Positions 43,186 through 53,341 of a stretch of 64,000 nucleotides of DNA are shown one piece after another. Within the stretch, counting starts at the first letter, position 1. Every line of letters begins with the position of its first letter. Origin of the DNA: Nitzschia sp. pyKryTriq1 (taxonomy: Eukaryota; Bacillariophyta; Bacillariophyceae; Bacillariales; Bacillariaceae); assembly GCA_956465555.1 (NCBI GenBank), contig OY101131.1, forward strand, positions 137,469 to 201,468, given 5' to 3'. Below the pieces are notes generated by a model. That model worked only from the letters and a program-made list of their open reading frames with translations. It was not told the DNA's origin and did not search any database. The translations under genes and the position numbers were made by a program.

Positions 43186-44439
43186 ATGCAGGTGCGAAAG
43201 ACGGACAGTGGCAGAACAACATCATCTTTGACCGTCAAGGCGCTCGTGGCGACGAATATCATTTCGTTTCTCGTTATCCTTTGGATCGTACGGTCTCCGC
43301 TTGAAAATAATTATACTTTGTCGAGTCGTCCACTCCTCGAAGAAATATCATCATCATCATCATCACTACTTCCAGGGGGAGTGCCGCCATCAGGAGAAAA
43401 CTGTCCTCCGTCACCAGCATCTACTACTACCGCCACAATTAGTAGTACTGCTACAAGCACTTCTAGTACTGCTACTACATCTTCTACTACGAACGAGAAC
43501 AAACAACAAGAACGGTTGTTTAGTCCTGGCCGCAAGGTGGGAACCCAATCGACCGTCGTCGATTATTACGATGTTCCGAGTGGACAGCAAGATTTCTTGG
43601 ACCTTGCCACGAAACTCAAAACCGATAAAGTGGCCGCCAACCGCCGATTGGAAGCCTGTTTGAAGAATCATCCCAAGAATTGTATCCGGCCAGGATGTGC
43701 CAAGGAAGCGTGTCGTCCATGGGGACACTTTTACAATACCATGTATCAAAAGCGATTGGGCCCGTACTCGACTCCAGATACAGAGCCCTTTCAATTTTTA
43801 GAAATTGGATTCTTCAATGGGGCTGGCTTCGATGTCTACAATCGATTTCTACCATCCGCTGAAGCGCATAGCATGGAAATCTCGTGTTTACCCGAGGGAC
43901 CTCGAGAGGAAGGAAAGTGGCCCTGGGGGAACTTTGCCGCCAAGAATAAAAACTATCAAAAGTACTTGGATGCCCGGCGATTGCATTGTATTGATGCTAG
44001 TAATGTTACGACCTTGCACCATATATGGACGACCGAAATGAAACGACCCGATGCTCCACCTCTCAAGATGGTCGTTGATGATGGTTCCCACTTGTCGGCC
44101 CATATGGCCACGTCCATGTTCTTTTGGTTTCCACGAATCCAACCAAGAGGTTTGTTGATTATGGAAGATATTCAACCGATCCACGAAGCCGATGCCTTTC
44201 GAACTCAATTTCTTCCTCAAATCATGTCGGATCTACATTATTGTGGAGATCCCAAATGGACGGACGAACCCTGCTTTCCCACCTTGCAACCACTGTTGGC
44301 ATCGATTCACTGTGAAATGCATATTTGTATCTTTGAAAGAAACGATGCACCGGCTATCGAACTCGATCTCGTGCAATCGTCCATGCCGGAGAATGCACTG
44401 GATCTGAAAAAGTGCAAGTCGTTAATGAGATCGTACTAG
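43186..44439 (+). CDS. Type II membrane SAM-dependent methyltransferase-like protein, copy B
   Basis: A 417-aa protein and paralog of 35103-36341. It has the same plan: short cytosolic end MQVRK, a membrane segment at about 17-35, a Ser/Thr stalk, then KTDK, FLEIGFFNGAGFDVYN, MVVDDGSHLSAHM and LIMEDIQP. From about residue 200 to the end, DNA identity to copy A is about 97% (I count about 14 differences in the last 540 bp), including silent sites. The stalk has diverged strongly, with different repeat tracts. The Cys-rich part differs (CIRPGCAKEACRPWG with an extra His-Pro-Lys). All motif residues are kept, so both copies look functional. Neither the upstream nor the downstream flank resembles that of copy A. 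Confidence 0.7.
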   Translation: MQVRKTDSGRTTSSLTVKALVATNIISFLVILWIVRSPLENNYTLSSRPLLEEISSSSSSLLPGGVPPSGENCPPSPASTTTATISSTATSTSSTATTSSTTNENKQQERLFSPGRKVGTQSTVVDYYDVPSGQQDFLDLATKLKTDKVAANRRLEACLKNHPKNCIRPGCAKEACRPWGHFYNTMYQKRLGPYSTPDTEPFQFLEIGFFNGAGFDVYNRFLPSAEAHSMEISCLPEGPREEGKWPWGNFAAKNKNYQKYLDARRLHCIDASNVTTLHHIWTTEMKRPDAPPLKMVVDDGSHLSAHMATSMFFWFPRIQPRGLLIMEDIQPIHEADAFRTQFLPQIMSDLHYCGDPKWTDEPCFPTLQPLLASIHCEMHICIFERNDAPAIELDLVQSSMPENALDLKKCKSLMRSY

Positions 44440-45438
44440 CTACGGTTTTTAGCAGGACTACGACTACTACTACTACTACTGCCAGTAAACAAGCGCAGCA
44501 CACCACAAAACTTCCTGTTATCACCCTCCTTTGAATACTTCTTGTAGCTCTCCACGGAATAATGGATCCCCTAGTAGTAGTAGTACTAGCTTTTCATTCA
44601 TCATGTAGTACTATCCACCATTCGATCATGATGAAGCAACCCAGCAATAGTACCGATGGAGGACCACGACATCTTCTTCATACTACTACTAGCTAGTAGT
44701 AGGAGCCCCTCTCTCTCTCTCTCTCTCTCTCTTTGTTCTCTATTATTACTCCCACCGTCGTAGTACTATTACTAGCTAGTAGTAGAGCTCGTCCTCTCTA
44801 CACTCTACAGAAGACAAAGACAACAAGAACATCTACTTGTTGTTGATGATGATGTCAGGGCGGCGATATCAGCACCAGTTTGACACGTACGACTGCTTTT
44901 AGATTTTTTTGCCGATATCCAAAAGTGGTTGAAGGTCGTTGACGCTTGCGTACGCATACTTTGTACCAGATCCTACCACTGTTGCGCATGTACTGTACTG
45001 CACTGTACAGTAAGTACCACCGGTATCTGTACATACCTACCGGTATGATGGTACGGTTTCAACACGTGGTGGAAAAACTGCCGCCGACGACGCGCCCCGC
45101 GGGAGAGGCATAATAGGTACGGTAGTAGTAAGCGCATTGCATTGGTGTTTTGGTGCTACTATTATGTACAGACACTCCGCATTCTGATGCATCTCCCACA
45201 GACACAAGACGATATTATCATCTTGTGTCGACATAATATCGCATTCATCACACTACTACTTGTACTGTGAATTGTATTATTGTGGATCTCAACATTCTAT
45301 TCTACTGCACTGCACTGTACTGTACTGTACTGTATTACATTTTATCATTCCAACGCTCGTCCCCCCTGTCCTGCCTGATCTGATTTGATCTGATCTGATC
45401 TGATCGGTTGTGCTGTGCTAAGAAAGAAGCAAGCAAGC
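44440..45438. other. Intergenic region
   Basis: No gene. A CT dinucleotide run lies at 44708-44731, CTAG runs near 44560-44780, GTACTGTACTG runs at 45315-45335, TGATCTGATCTGATC at 45377-45405 and TACCGGTA at 45038. Confidence 0.5.
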
Positions 45439-48174
45439 ATGCCGATTTTTGTATTGTTGTTGAAACCCAAACACAACAAATTCGAAGTGATTCAATTTCA
45501 ACGCATTCCCGAAAAGGCCACCTTGGGAGGATTGCTCCAACAACTTCCGACGTTGGCATCGAATCCAGAATTCCAACAGCAAGTCAATATTGGACTGTAC
45601 GATTGTTCCTATAGTACTAGTAATAGTAAGAATCAGGAGGAGGAGGAGGAAATAGCAGCAGCACCAAAAGAATGGATCCTTCCAAAATATCATGCCGAGT
45701 ATTACAGCAAGGGCAATGAGAATTCTTCTCCTCGTGCTGGTACAACACCAGAAAGAAAAAACGCCGGCATCGAAAACAAAGAAGGGTCCGCAGCAGAGGC
45801 GTCCCAGGAGGACTCTTCCAATGAAACGACAGCATTGTTACCGGCACCGTTAACATCATCTCCAGCACCGGCACCGGCACCAGCACCAGCACCAGCACCA
45901 GTCGCTCAAGAAACGGATCCTTCCGCACTCTCGATCGATACCAGCAGTAATATTGATACTACCCCTACTTCAGAGACAGAAGTAACGAAGAAGGAGAGTC
46001 ATCCACAAGAGGAAGGAAACAGCGATAATAGTCCCATTACTGTACCTCTAACGCCTCCTGCTGCTACTACTCCAAAAGAAGAGAAAGAAGAAGAAACGGA
46101 AACGGCATCCCTCCCTGATCCCGTCTTGGATTTAGAAAACATGTTGGGACACGTTCTTGTGGCAATTCCCAAGGGATACAAACTCAAGCATGTCATTCGA
46201 CAAGCCGAAACCATCCTTTCTAGTCCGGCATTTCGTTTGTTGACGGCTGGAAATTCCTTTACGGAAAAGCCCACCTCTCCTAGTACCGCTCAAGAATTAC
46301 AACGACTCCAACAACAAAAGGTGACGCAAAATGTCTCGCAACATTTACAAACCCAAGTCGATCAGAGTGAAAAATCGTCCATCGTCTATCAACATCAAGT
46401 CGACGATTTGGAACAACGACGAGGACGTCGTCGAACACAACCACCACCACAGCCACATGATGGTGGGGATGGCGATGATGCTCCACTTCAACAACCATCA
46501 TCATCATCATCATCATCGTCAACATCGCCCAAAGGACATGTAGTGTCGCCCGATTCTCATGGATTATCGCCATTGGATGCCATGCGGGTAGCACAAAATC
46601 AACAAAAGGCGGCGGCTCGACAACAGGAAAGAGCTACACTGCAACAATACCAACGACATTCCGATACCAGTAGTGGACGTCGGGTATCAGTCACGAGTAA
46701 TACAGCTACTGCACCACCGAACAGTACTACGAGTACTATTACTACGCCGTCTGCTGCAGCTGCAGCAGCAGCAGCAGCTCCTGCTGCCGTAACACCATCA
46801 CCTCCAGCATCGGCTTCCGCAAACAAGGATGAAGACCAAGATCAAGACGATGCGGCGGTGGTAGCGGCCGATATCACTACCACCAAAGAGAATGATAATG
46901 ACTCGCCCGACGATGACAAAAAGATGTTCGTATCATCGTCTTTGGCACGTCGACAATCGTTGGAACAACAAAAACAAACCGAATTGGATGCTCTTCGAAA
47001 ACAAGGTATCACTGCGCAGACCAAAACCAAGTCCAATACGTATTTCGTTCCCGATCAACAAAAGCAACAAGCGGAACCCTCTTCTTCTACTACTTCTTCG
47101 GCGTTTGCTTTGTCATCATCATCCTACCACGATCGCAAGGCCGAAGAACTTGCTGAATTATCGCAACGGGGGATCGCCAAATCGTGGCGAGGCCCCATTT
47201 CTTCACCGCCAGTATCTCCCACACCAACCATGACACCCAAAAGTATCAATCGAAGTGTTCGGTCCTTTGTGACTACTGCTACTACTACTTCTACTTGGAG
47301 CAATAGTAGTCCACATCAACACAAAGGAGGGCCTGTGGTCTTTGGTGGAGAAACTACTACTACGAAGGCCGAAGTCGAGGAACTACGAAAGCAAGGATTG
47401 AACAAAGTCAAGGGGGCGGCTTCGTTGCGAGAAATTCCAGTACTGGTAAGTTCTTCTGGACTGACTGACTGACTGACTGACTATTCGACTAGCCGACTTA
47501 TACTGAACGACTGGTTCGTCTTGGCTTGATCATTTTTCTCACTCTTACTTCGTGCGTACGTTGCTTGCTTTGTTTAGGAAAAGAGTAGTGGCATAATGTC
47601 GAGTAATAGTAGTAGCATGTCGGAATTGGAACAACTCAAGGGGCTGGGTTTGACCAAAACACTCAAATCGCAATTCACGGATACCGCCAAGGCCAATCAA
47701 GAAACATCGCAAGCCTATCAAGAGCAACAGCGAGATTTACAAGAACGCAAAGCCAAAACAAAATCCTTTCAAGAAGCCTGGTCTCGAAATTCGGAACTGT
47801 CGGCGGCGGATGCGACGCAACTAGAATACACGAAAAAGAAAAGGGAAGAACGCGTCAAGGAACGGGAAACACTGGGATTTTATCAAAGCTATACTACTGC
47901 TACTACTAGTAGTGGTGGTGGTGGTGGCGGCGGCGGCGATGGTCAGAACAAGGAATGGAAAACAACGGGAAAAGTCCATACAACTACCGGGACGGCGAAC
48001 ACTACGACCACCAAGGAATGGGTGGCACCCAACGAGGACGGCAAAATGGGAGTCTCCTCGCAGCCGGCGCCTCATTGCACTACTACTACTACTACTACTA
48101 CTACTACGAAGGCCAATACCACCTCATCCATGTCGGAACAAGCCAAGCAAGGATGTGCTTGCATCATTCTTTAG
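45439..48174 (+). CDS. Repeat protein with a C-terminal CaaX prenylation box
   Basis: Exons 45439-47445 and 47578-48174 join through a 132-nt phase-0 intron (GTAAGT...TAG) into 867 aa. The ATG at 45439 is the first in the frame. The N-terminal 60 residues (MPIFVLLLKPKHNKFEVIQF, then LGGLLQQLPTLA and LYDCSY) look folded and conserved. A long low-complexity stretch follows, with a second folded-looking piece GYKLKHVIRQAETILSSPAF. The last third has four copies of a short helical motif: ELDALRKQGITAQ, EELAELSQRGIAKSW, EVEELRKQGLNKV and ELEQLKGLGLTKT, one of them created by the second exon. The protein ends CACIIL, a CaaX box with terminal Leu (geranylgeranylation by the family rule) and an upstream Cys that could be palmitoylated. 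Membrane attachment is thus predicted. The family is unknown to me. Confidence 0.7.
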
Positions 48175-48738
48175 AGCGGACGGGGGCGTCCAAGAATGCT
48201 GTCTTGTAACAATTGAATGGTGGGTGGTGGGAAGGTGGGGAACATCATGATTTGATTCTACTACAAATTCTACAAATACTATCAGAATGGGAGCCGTTTA
48301 GAGTACCGGTAGTAAATGGTGGGCCCTTTTCCATAAAGTTCAGAATAGAAGTACTGCAACTGTATTAGCTACGTAGTAGACTGAGAAAGTATTCGGCTGA
48401 GTCAATAAGTGACTGACTCCTCCGACGACGACTCGGACGATGTAAATAAGACATCATGTGTATTACTCGCGGGCTACTACTGAAGGCACCGCGTTATTTT
48501 GCATGCTATCCGGCCAAAATATCTTTTGCCGCTTTATTCGCGCTCTCTCGAAAGATCGCAAACGCGCCGAAGGCACAAAAGCGGCACAATAACAGAATGC
48601 GATGGAGCATCCGGAGCGACGCGGCTAATGTTGCCGTGAAAGCGCAAAGCCGCGTCGCTTCATCATCCTCATCGCATGCATCATCCTCACGAATATATAT
48701 TATATATTATATCCTGTCACAATTAGCATGTGATGATG
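48175..48738. other. Intergenic region
   Basis: No gene recognised. TACCGGTA lies at 48304, a GC-rich CGCG segment at 48530-48660, and an AT-rich TATA-like tract at 48693-48712 before the next start. Confidence 0.45.
48693..48712 (+). promoter_or_regulatory. TATA-like tract upstream of the HTTM gene
   Basis: Twenty bases made only of A and T (ATATATATTATATATTATAT) stand out in GC-rich surroundings and end 27 bp before the ATG at 48739. If this is the TATA box the 5' leader is very short. Confidence 0.35.
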
Positions 48739-50841
48739 ATGAGCGCCCTCTATAACTTTTTCCACGCGCGAGTGATGGGACCCGACGCCTTCATTCTCGC
48801 CGGGTAGCTCCGGATCGGATTTGCGGTCTTGTTCCTTGCGGATCGGCTCGTGTGGGCCCTCGACTATGATTTCTTTTTTGGTGGTGGTGGTGCTGCTACC
48901 AATGGCGCCCTGCCCGAACTGTCCCCCGATTTGTGGTCGCTCTTTCGCTATCTTCCGCAACATTACTGGAAGATCTATTTCTGTTGGATCGGACTGGGGC
49001 ACGGGATCTTGTTGCTGCTGGGTGTACTTCCGCGCTTCCAGCTGCTGGCTTTGTTGGTCAACATGGTGTCGCATCACAACTACGCTGTGCTGGCGACGGA
49101 CGCTCAGGACTGGATGTTTCGTGCGTGGTGCTTCTTTTTGATCTTTTTGCCCCTGCACCGCGTCACCATTTGGGACGGCTTTGGGCGGTCCAACAACAGC
49201 AGCAGCAACAACAACAAAGCAATTTCCGAAGAAATGGCCGAGAACGACGACGAGAGCTGGCCCATTTGGCCCTTTCGCATTTGGCAAATTTACATTTGCA
49301 TCATCTACATGGGTAGTGGATACGGCAAGCTTCTTACCCCCAGTGGCAGCTGGTTCAATGGCATGGCCATGCGCCAAATGGTCTCCATTGACGACTTTTT
49401 TCCAGGCATATTTGCTCCCGATTTTATCTTTAACCGCTTCCTTCCCTTGAAAATCCTCGGATGGACCACTTTGATCATTGAGTGCGGCTCGATTGTAACG
49501 ATTTGGATCCCACCGTTGCGAAATATTACATTGATGCTGGTCATGTTCCTTCACGTGGGAATTGAATTGGGCATGAGCATGCACTGCTTCGAGTATCTGA
49601 CAATGCTGGGATGGTGCGTCTTTTTGGTCCAGCCTACTACTACCACTACTACAACTACTACCACTTCGACTACTACTAGAATGACATCAGGGCCGGGATG
49701 GTTGCGATGCACGGTGGACAGTCTGTTGGTAGTAGTCTTGTTGACGACTCTGGCAATCATGTCCACGCCAACTTTCTTACTGCAAGAACTACCAGCAGTA
49801 CTATTCAGAGGACCCGCCACCGGGATGCTCTTTCCGCCCACCAGCAGCAGCAGCAGCAGCAGCAGCCGTTTGTTGATTCTTGAGTATCAGGATGCGGCAG
49901 CTGATGTCATTCGGCCGGTTCTGGAATATTACGGTCTCTGGTTTGGTTATTGGACCATGTTCGATGACCCATCCTATCACGCGCGTCGCTACAAGGCCAT
50001 TATTACCAAATACACCAACGACGATACCGAGAACGACGACAATAACGGCGGCGGCGGCGGCGGCAGTCAGAAAAAGGTGGAAAGAACAATAATCTGGAAT
50101 TCCCCCGACTGGACCACTATGAATTGGTTGGAACGAAAGCGCCATCAACGCACTATGGACTATTATGAAAATCTGGAGCAAGACGAAACAGGCTGGGTGG
50201 CGCTCGCAGAATACCTGGCACGACTGTATTATTATTCTGACGACGCCGGCCCCCACCACCAAGACGACGACGACGATGTTATTAGTAGTATTACGGTGGA
50301 GTTGATTTATGAATTAAAGCAGCCATACTCGTTTCCTCTCGAGTTGTCTGGCTTTGATGTTGTGGTGGTGCAACAGCCAATGCCTTATTATTGGAGCTGG
50401 GAAGGACTGGTGAATGTGCACTACACTTGCCGGCGCCGGAATGACCGTGGTCTTGGTGGTGGTGGTGGTGATGATGGTGGTGATGATTGTGAATGGAAAG
50501 TGGAATGGCCTACTGACAGTTGGGGTAATGGTCGGCATGGGGAAGAGTATGAAGACAATGGTGGTGAGGAAGAAGGAGGTGCGCCGTACGACAAGAATGA
50601 AGGTGATGAAGAAGAAGAAGCAAAAGGAGACCAACAACACGAGGATGATGATGAAACAGGAAAAGAAACCAGGGGAGAGGAGGAGAAGGAGGACGAAGGC
50701 AGTGGTGGAGGCGGAATAGATGATGATGATGATGACGATGAGGATGGTGATTACTGCTCTGCGTCTGGTAATAGTGAGAGTGACAAAGCCAAGAGTCATG
50801 ATATTGTACATACCACCAGTACATCGGAGGACGAGTTGTAA
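48739..50841 (+). CDS. HTTM (vitamin K-dependent carboxylase-like) membrane protein, in-frame stop after codon 22
   Basis: The main frame runs open from 48808 to 50841. It encodes several membrane segments of the HTTM type: LRIGFAVLFLADRL, YWKIYFCWIGLGHGILLLLG, MFRAWCFFLIFLPLHR, IWQIYICIIYMGSGYGKLL with a following W-F-G-x-A motif, LKILGWTTLIIECGSI, ITLMLVMFLHVGIELGM and YLTMLGWCVFLV. The region to about residue 270 matches the family; the last 200 residues are acidic and low complexity. No in-frame ATG exists in the open part before 49063, which would remove the first segments. Upstream in the same frame, ATG 48739 opens 22 codons ending DAFILAG, then TAG (48805-48807), then LRIGF. Without the TAG this gives the usual HTTM start L-A-x-x-R-I-G-F. 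So the gene is broken, read through, or mis-sequenced. Enzymatic activity is not implied. Confidence 0.7.
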
Positions 50842-51284
50842 AATGGACAGGAGAGAGAGAGAGAGAGAGAGAGGTTCTCTCTGGAATGTCAACAGTACGT
50901 ACCATGATCATGATCATGATCATGCAGCCATTCCATTCGGCCCCCGCCATTTTTAAGAGAGAGAGAGAGAGAGGGAACACAGTCAGTCTCTCCTCCCCCT
51001 TCTACTACAATCTACTAGAGTAGTAGTCATGATGTCATGATAGTAGAACCACACATCTGTTTTTCACTCACCATAGTACCGGTAGTGCTACTAGCTAGCT
51101 ACTAGTAGTTATATACGACGTTTTCAATGCATACACACTGTACTACTAGAGCTAGTAGTACTAGTAGTCCTAACGGGAAAAAGTTGTATCAAGAAGGACG
51201 AGGAGAGTAGATCAAGAGTGTTGTTGTTGTTCTACTACTACTACTGCTACTACTCTTACTACTACTTCTGGCCACTAGTAGTAG
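50842..51284. other. Convergent intergenic region
   Basis: GA dinucleotide runs at 50852-50872 and 50957-50973, a CATGAT palindromic run at 50903-50924, CTAG runs and TACCGGTA at 51077. No gene. Confidence 0.55.
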
Positions 51285-51361
51285 TTATAAGTAGTAGACT
51301 CCTTGGTCTAGCAAAGAAGGAGGAGAAGACGAGGATGACACGGTCGTCCTTTTCATGATGC

Positions 51362-51393
<32 letters not shown>

Positions 51394-52502
51394 GCAGTAG
51401 TAGAAGTACCGGTAGTAGTAGTACCAGAAGCAGCAGCAAGAGGCGCGGAGCCGCTAATGCTGTCCAATGAAAACGATGATGTGGTTCGACAAGTCGTACT
51501 GCTGTTGTTGTGGCTGGTCTTGTCAAAGAGAGAACAAGACGACGACGATTCCTCGTGATGATGATGATGATGGCGATCCAGATGTCGTCGTTCCATCCGT
51601 TTTTTATTCTTTTTCTTTTTCATTTTTCCCCAGGTGAGTACTAGATTTTGCAGTTTGCGTTGAATAGCTTCGATGCGTGCATAGATTCCATCCAATCGTA
51701 TCCGTTCATTGGTCGTCCTTCGTTCCAGTCGGGCGATATTGGCCGCCTGGATCCCTGCGGCAATTTCCTTTCGCGAAAATCCCAACTCTTTCAACAAGAC
51801 ATGTTGTCGATGTTCCGGTGTAAGATACATTTCGGACATGCTTCTTCTTCTTCTTCTTCTCCTAGTAATAGTAGTACTGCTGTCGCTGTCGTTGTCGCTG
51901 TTCGAATTATTATTCGACTGGCGCTGATTTTCATACTCATTCAAATCCAACACTATCAAACTGTCCCGCTCCCATCCAATAGTGACGGGACAGCCTTGGA
52001 CTCCACCGGGATTGTCTCCGATAATCATTGGATGTTCGGCAATCTGTACCGTGGAAAAGCAGACGACTCCTCGTTGTTGTTGTTGTCTTTGTCGTCCTCG
52101 TCGTTTCTTCGTGTCGTTTTGGTTGTCGTTTTGGTTGTCGTTGTCGTTGTTGTCGCTTTGGTGGAAAACGGTACTACTAGTAGTATCGGCGGATGTTGGT
52201 GGTGGCAGTGATGGGACAGCCGCAGCAGCATCATCATCATCATCATCATCACTACTACTAGTACTTGTACTTCTTTGTGATGATGATGATGATGATGGCG
52301 GTGGTGCTGATGATGATGATGGTAAGCACGACATCATTGGTAATATTGCGGATGATTTTTCGCCTTGTTCGGCGGCGTCTTCCTGCTGCTGGTGGTGGTG
52401 CTGCTCATCGACATGGAGATCAATGCTGCTGCTGCTGCTGCTGCTGTTCACGCTCACGCTCACGCTCACGCTTCTTGACGTCGTCGTCGTCGTCGTCGTC
52501 AT
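51285..52502 (-). CDS. Diatom-family protein related to the 17.5-kb gene
   Basis: A 405-aa protein. The first 150 residues are homopolymeric (Thr, Ser, Asp, Asn-Asp-Gln repeats). The core begins at about 150 with VVCFSTVQIAEHPMIIGDNP, PVTIGWERDSLIVLDLNEYE, then MYLTPEHRQHVLLKELGFSRKEIAAGIQAANIARLERRTTN and a basic coiled helix ending RKLQNLVLTWGK. The order and spacing match the smaller protein at 17506-18012. The remainder is Ser/Thr-rich and encoded by AGT/ACT repeats. In diatom genomes this family is large; no function is known to me. The I-x-x-[HM]-P-M-[IV]-[IL]-G-x-[ND/H]-P sequence is the most constant piece. Basic RRRRRR near 220 may be a nuclear signal. Confidence 0.65.
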
Positions 52503-53341
52503 GATGACTGATGGATGGATTGGTGATGGAATGCAATGCTGCTGGATCGATATGATATGCTTTGCTTTGGTGCTGCTCTACACTTCCTTACTATATTATT
52601 ATCGTTCCGTTATATTATATTGTACATACTGTGTTGCACAACTAAATACTGTAGAGTATTAGGGAGAGAGAGACGAGACACGAGATCGAAGAAAAAAGAA
52701 GAAAATCTGCGAGAGCGCGTCCCGCCGGAAGTGCGGTATGTACTGCTGTCAAGGATAAGGTACTGGTACCGTATTTTGCCGGAAGAAATTCTGAAGAAGC
52801 GCTAATAGCGAGCGAGGAATTCCGATCGCTTCGCGACAATAAGTAGAATTCTTTCTTTCGAGAACGAATTCGCAGGAATCATCTGTCACACGCACGTACC
52901 GGCGGTACTGTACCGGTATGTGCGGAGCAAAGCTTTCCGTCCGTCCATCGTCCCACCATCGCCTGCCGGCCGGCCCGTCGACCGTCGACGACCCGCCTCT
53001 ACTTTCAAATTTGCCGCGCCGGCCGGGCTCCCTCGCTCTCTGCTCGCACATCCTGTCTTCGATCTTCGCTGGCTTCGACGCCAGTTTTGCTTCTCTCTCT
53101 TCTTATATTATTATTCTTTTACAGTACATACATATTTCTTTCTATTCTTTTCGACCTCGCATAATATACATAGGATGATGTGAACAGCAACAGTAACAGC
53201 GACAACAACAACAACAACAACAACAACATATATTATTTTATAGCACACATCCTCCTCCTCCTCCTTTGAAGAATCAATACAAGTCATTCTCTAATATCAT
53301 CAGCATCATCAACAGCATCATCAGCATCAGCATCAATTGCA
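52503..53341. other. Divergent intergenic region
   Basis: No gene. Contains TACCGGTA at 52911, GGCCGG-rich DNA at 52962-53025, and a CAA run at 53201-53227 in the leader of the transporter gene. Confidence 0.5.

Noticed and set aside
48829-50841. Taking TTG at 48829 as the start of the HTTM gene
   Set aside because: A non-ATG start is unlikely here, and homology of the first helix extends upstream to 48808.
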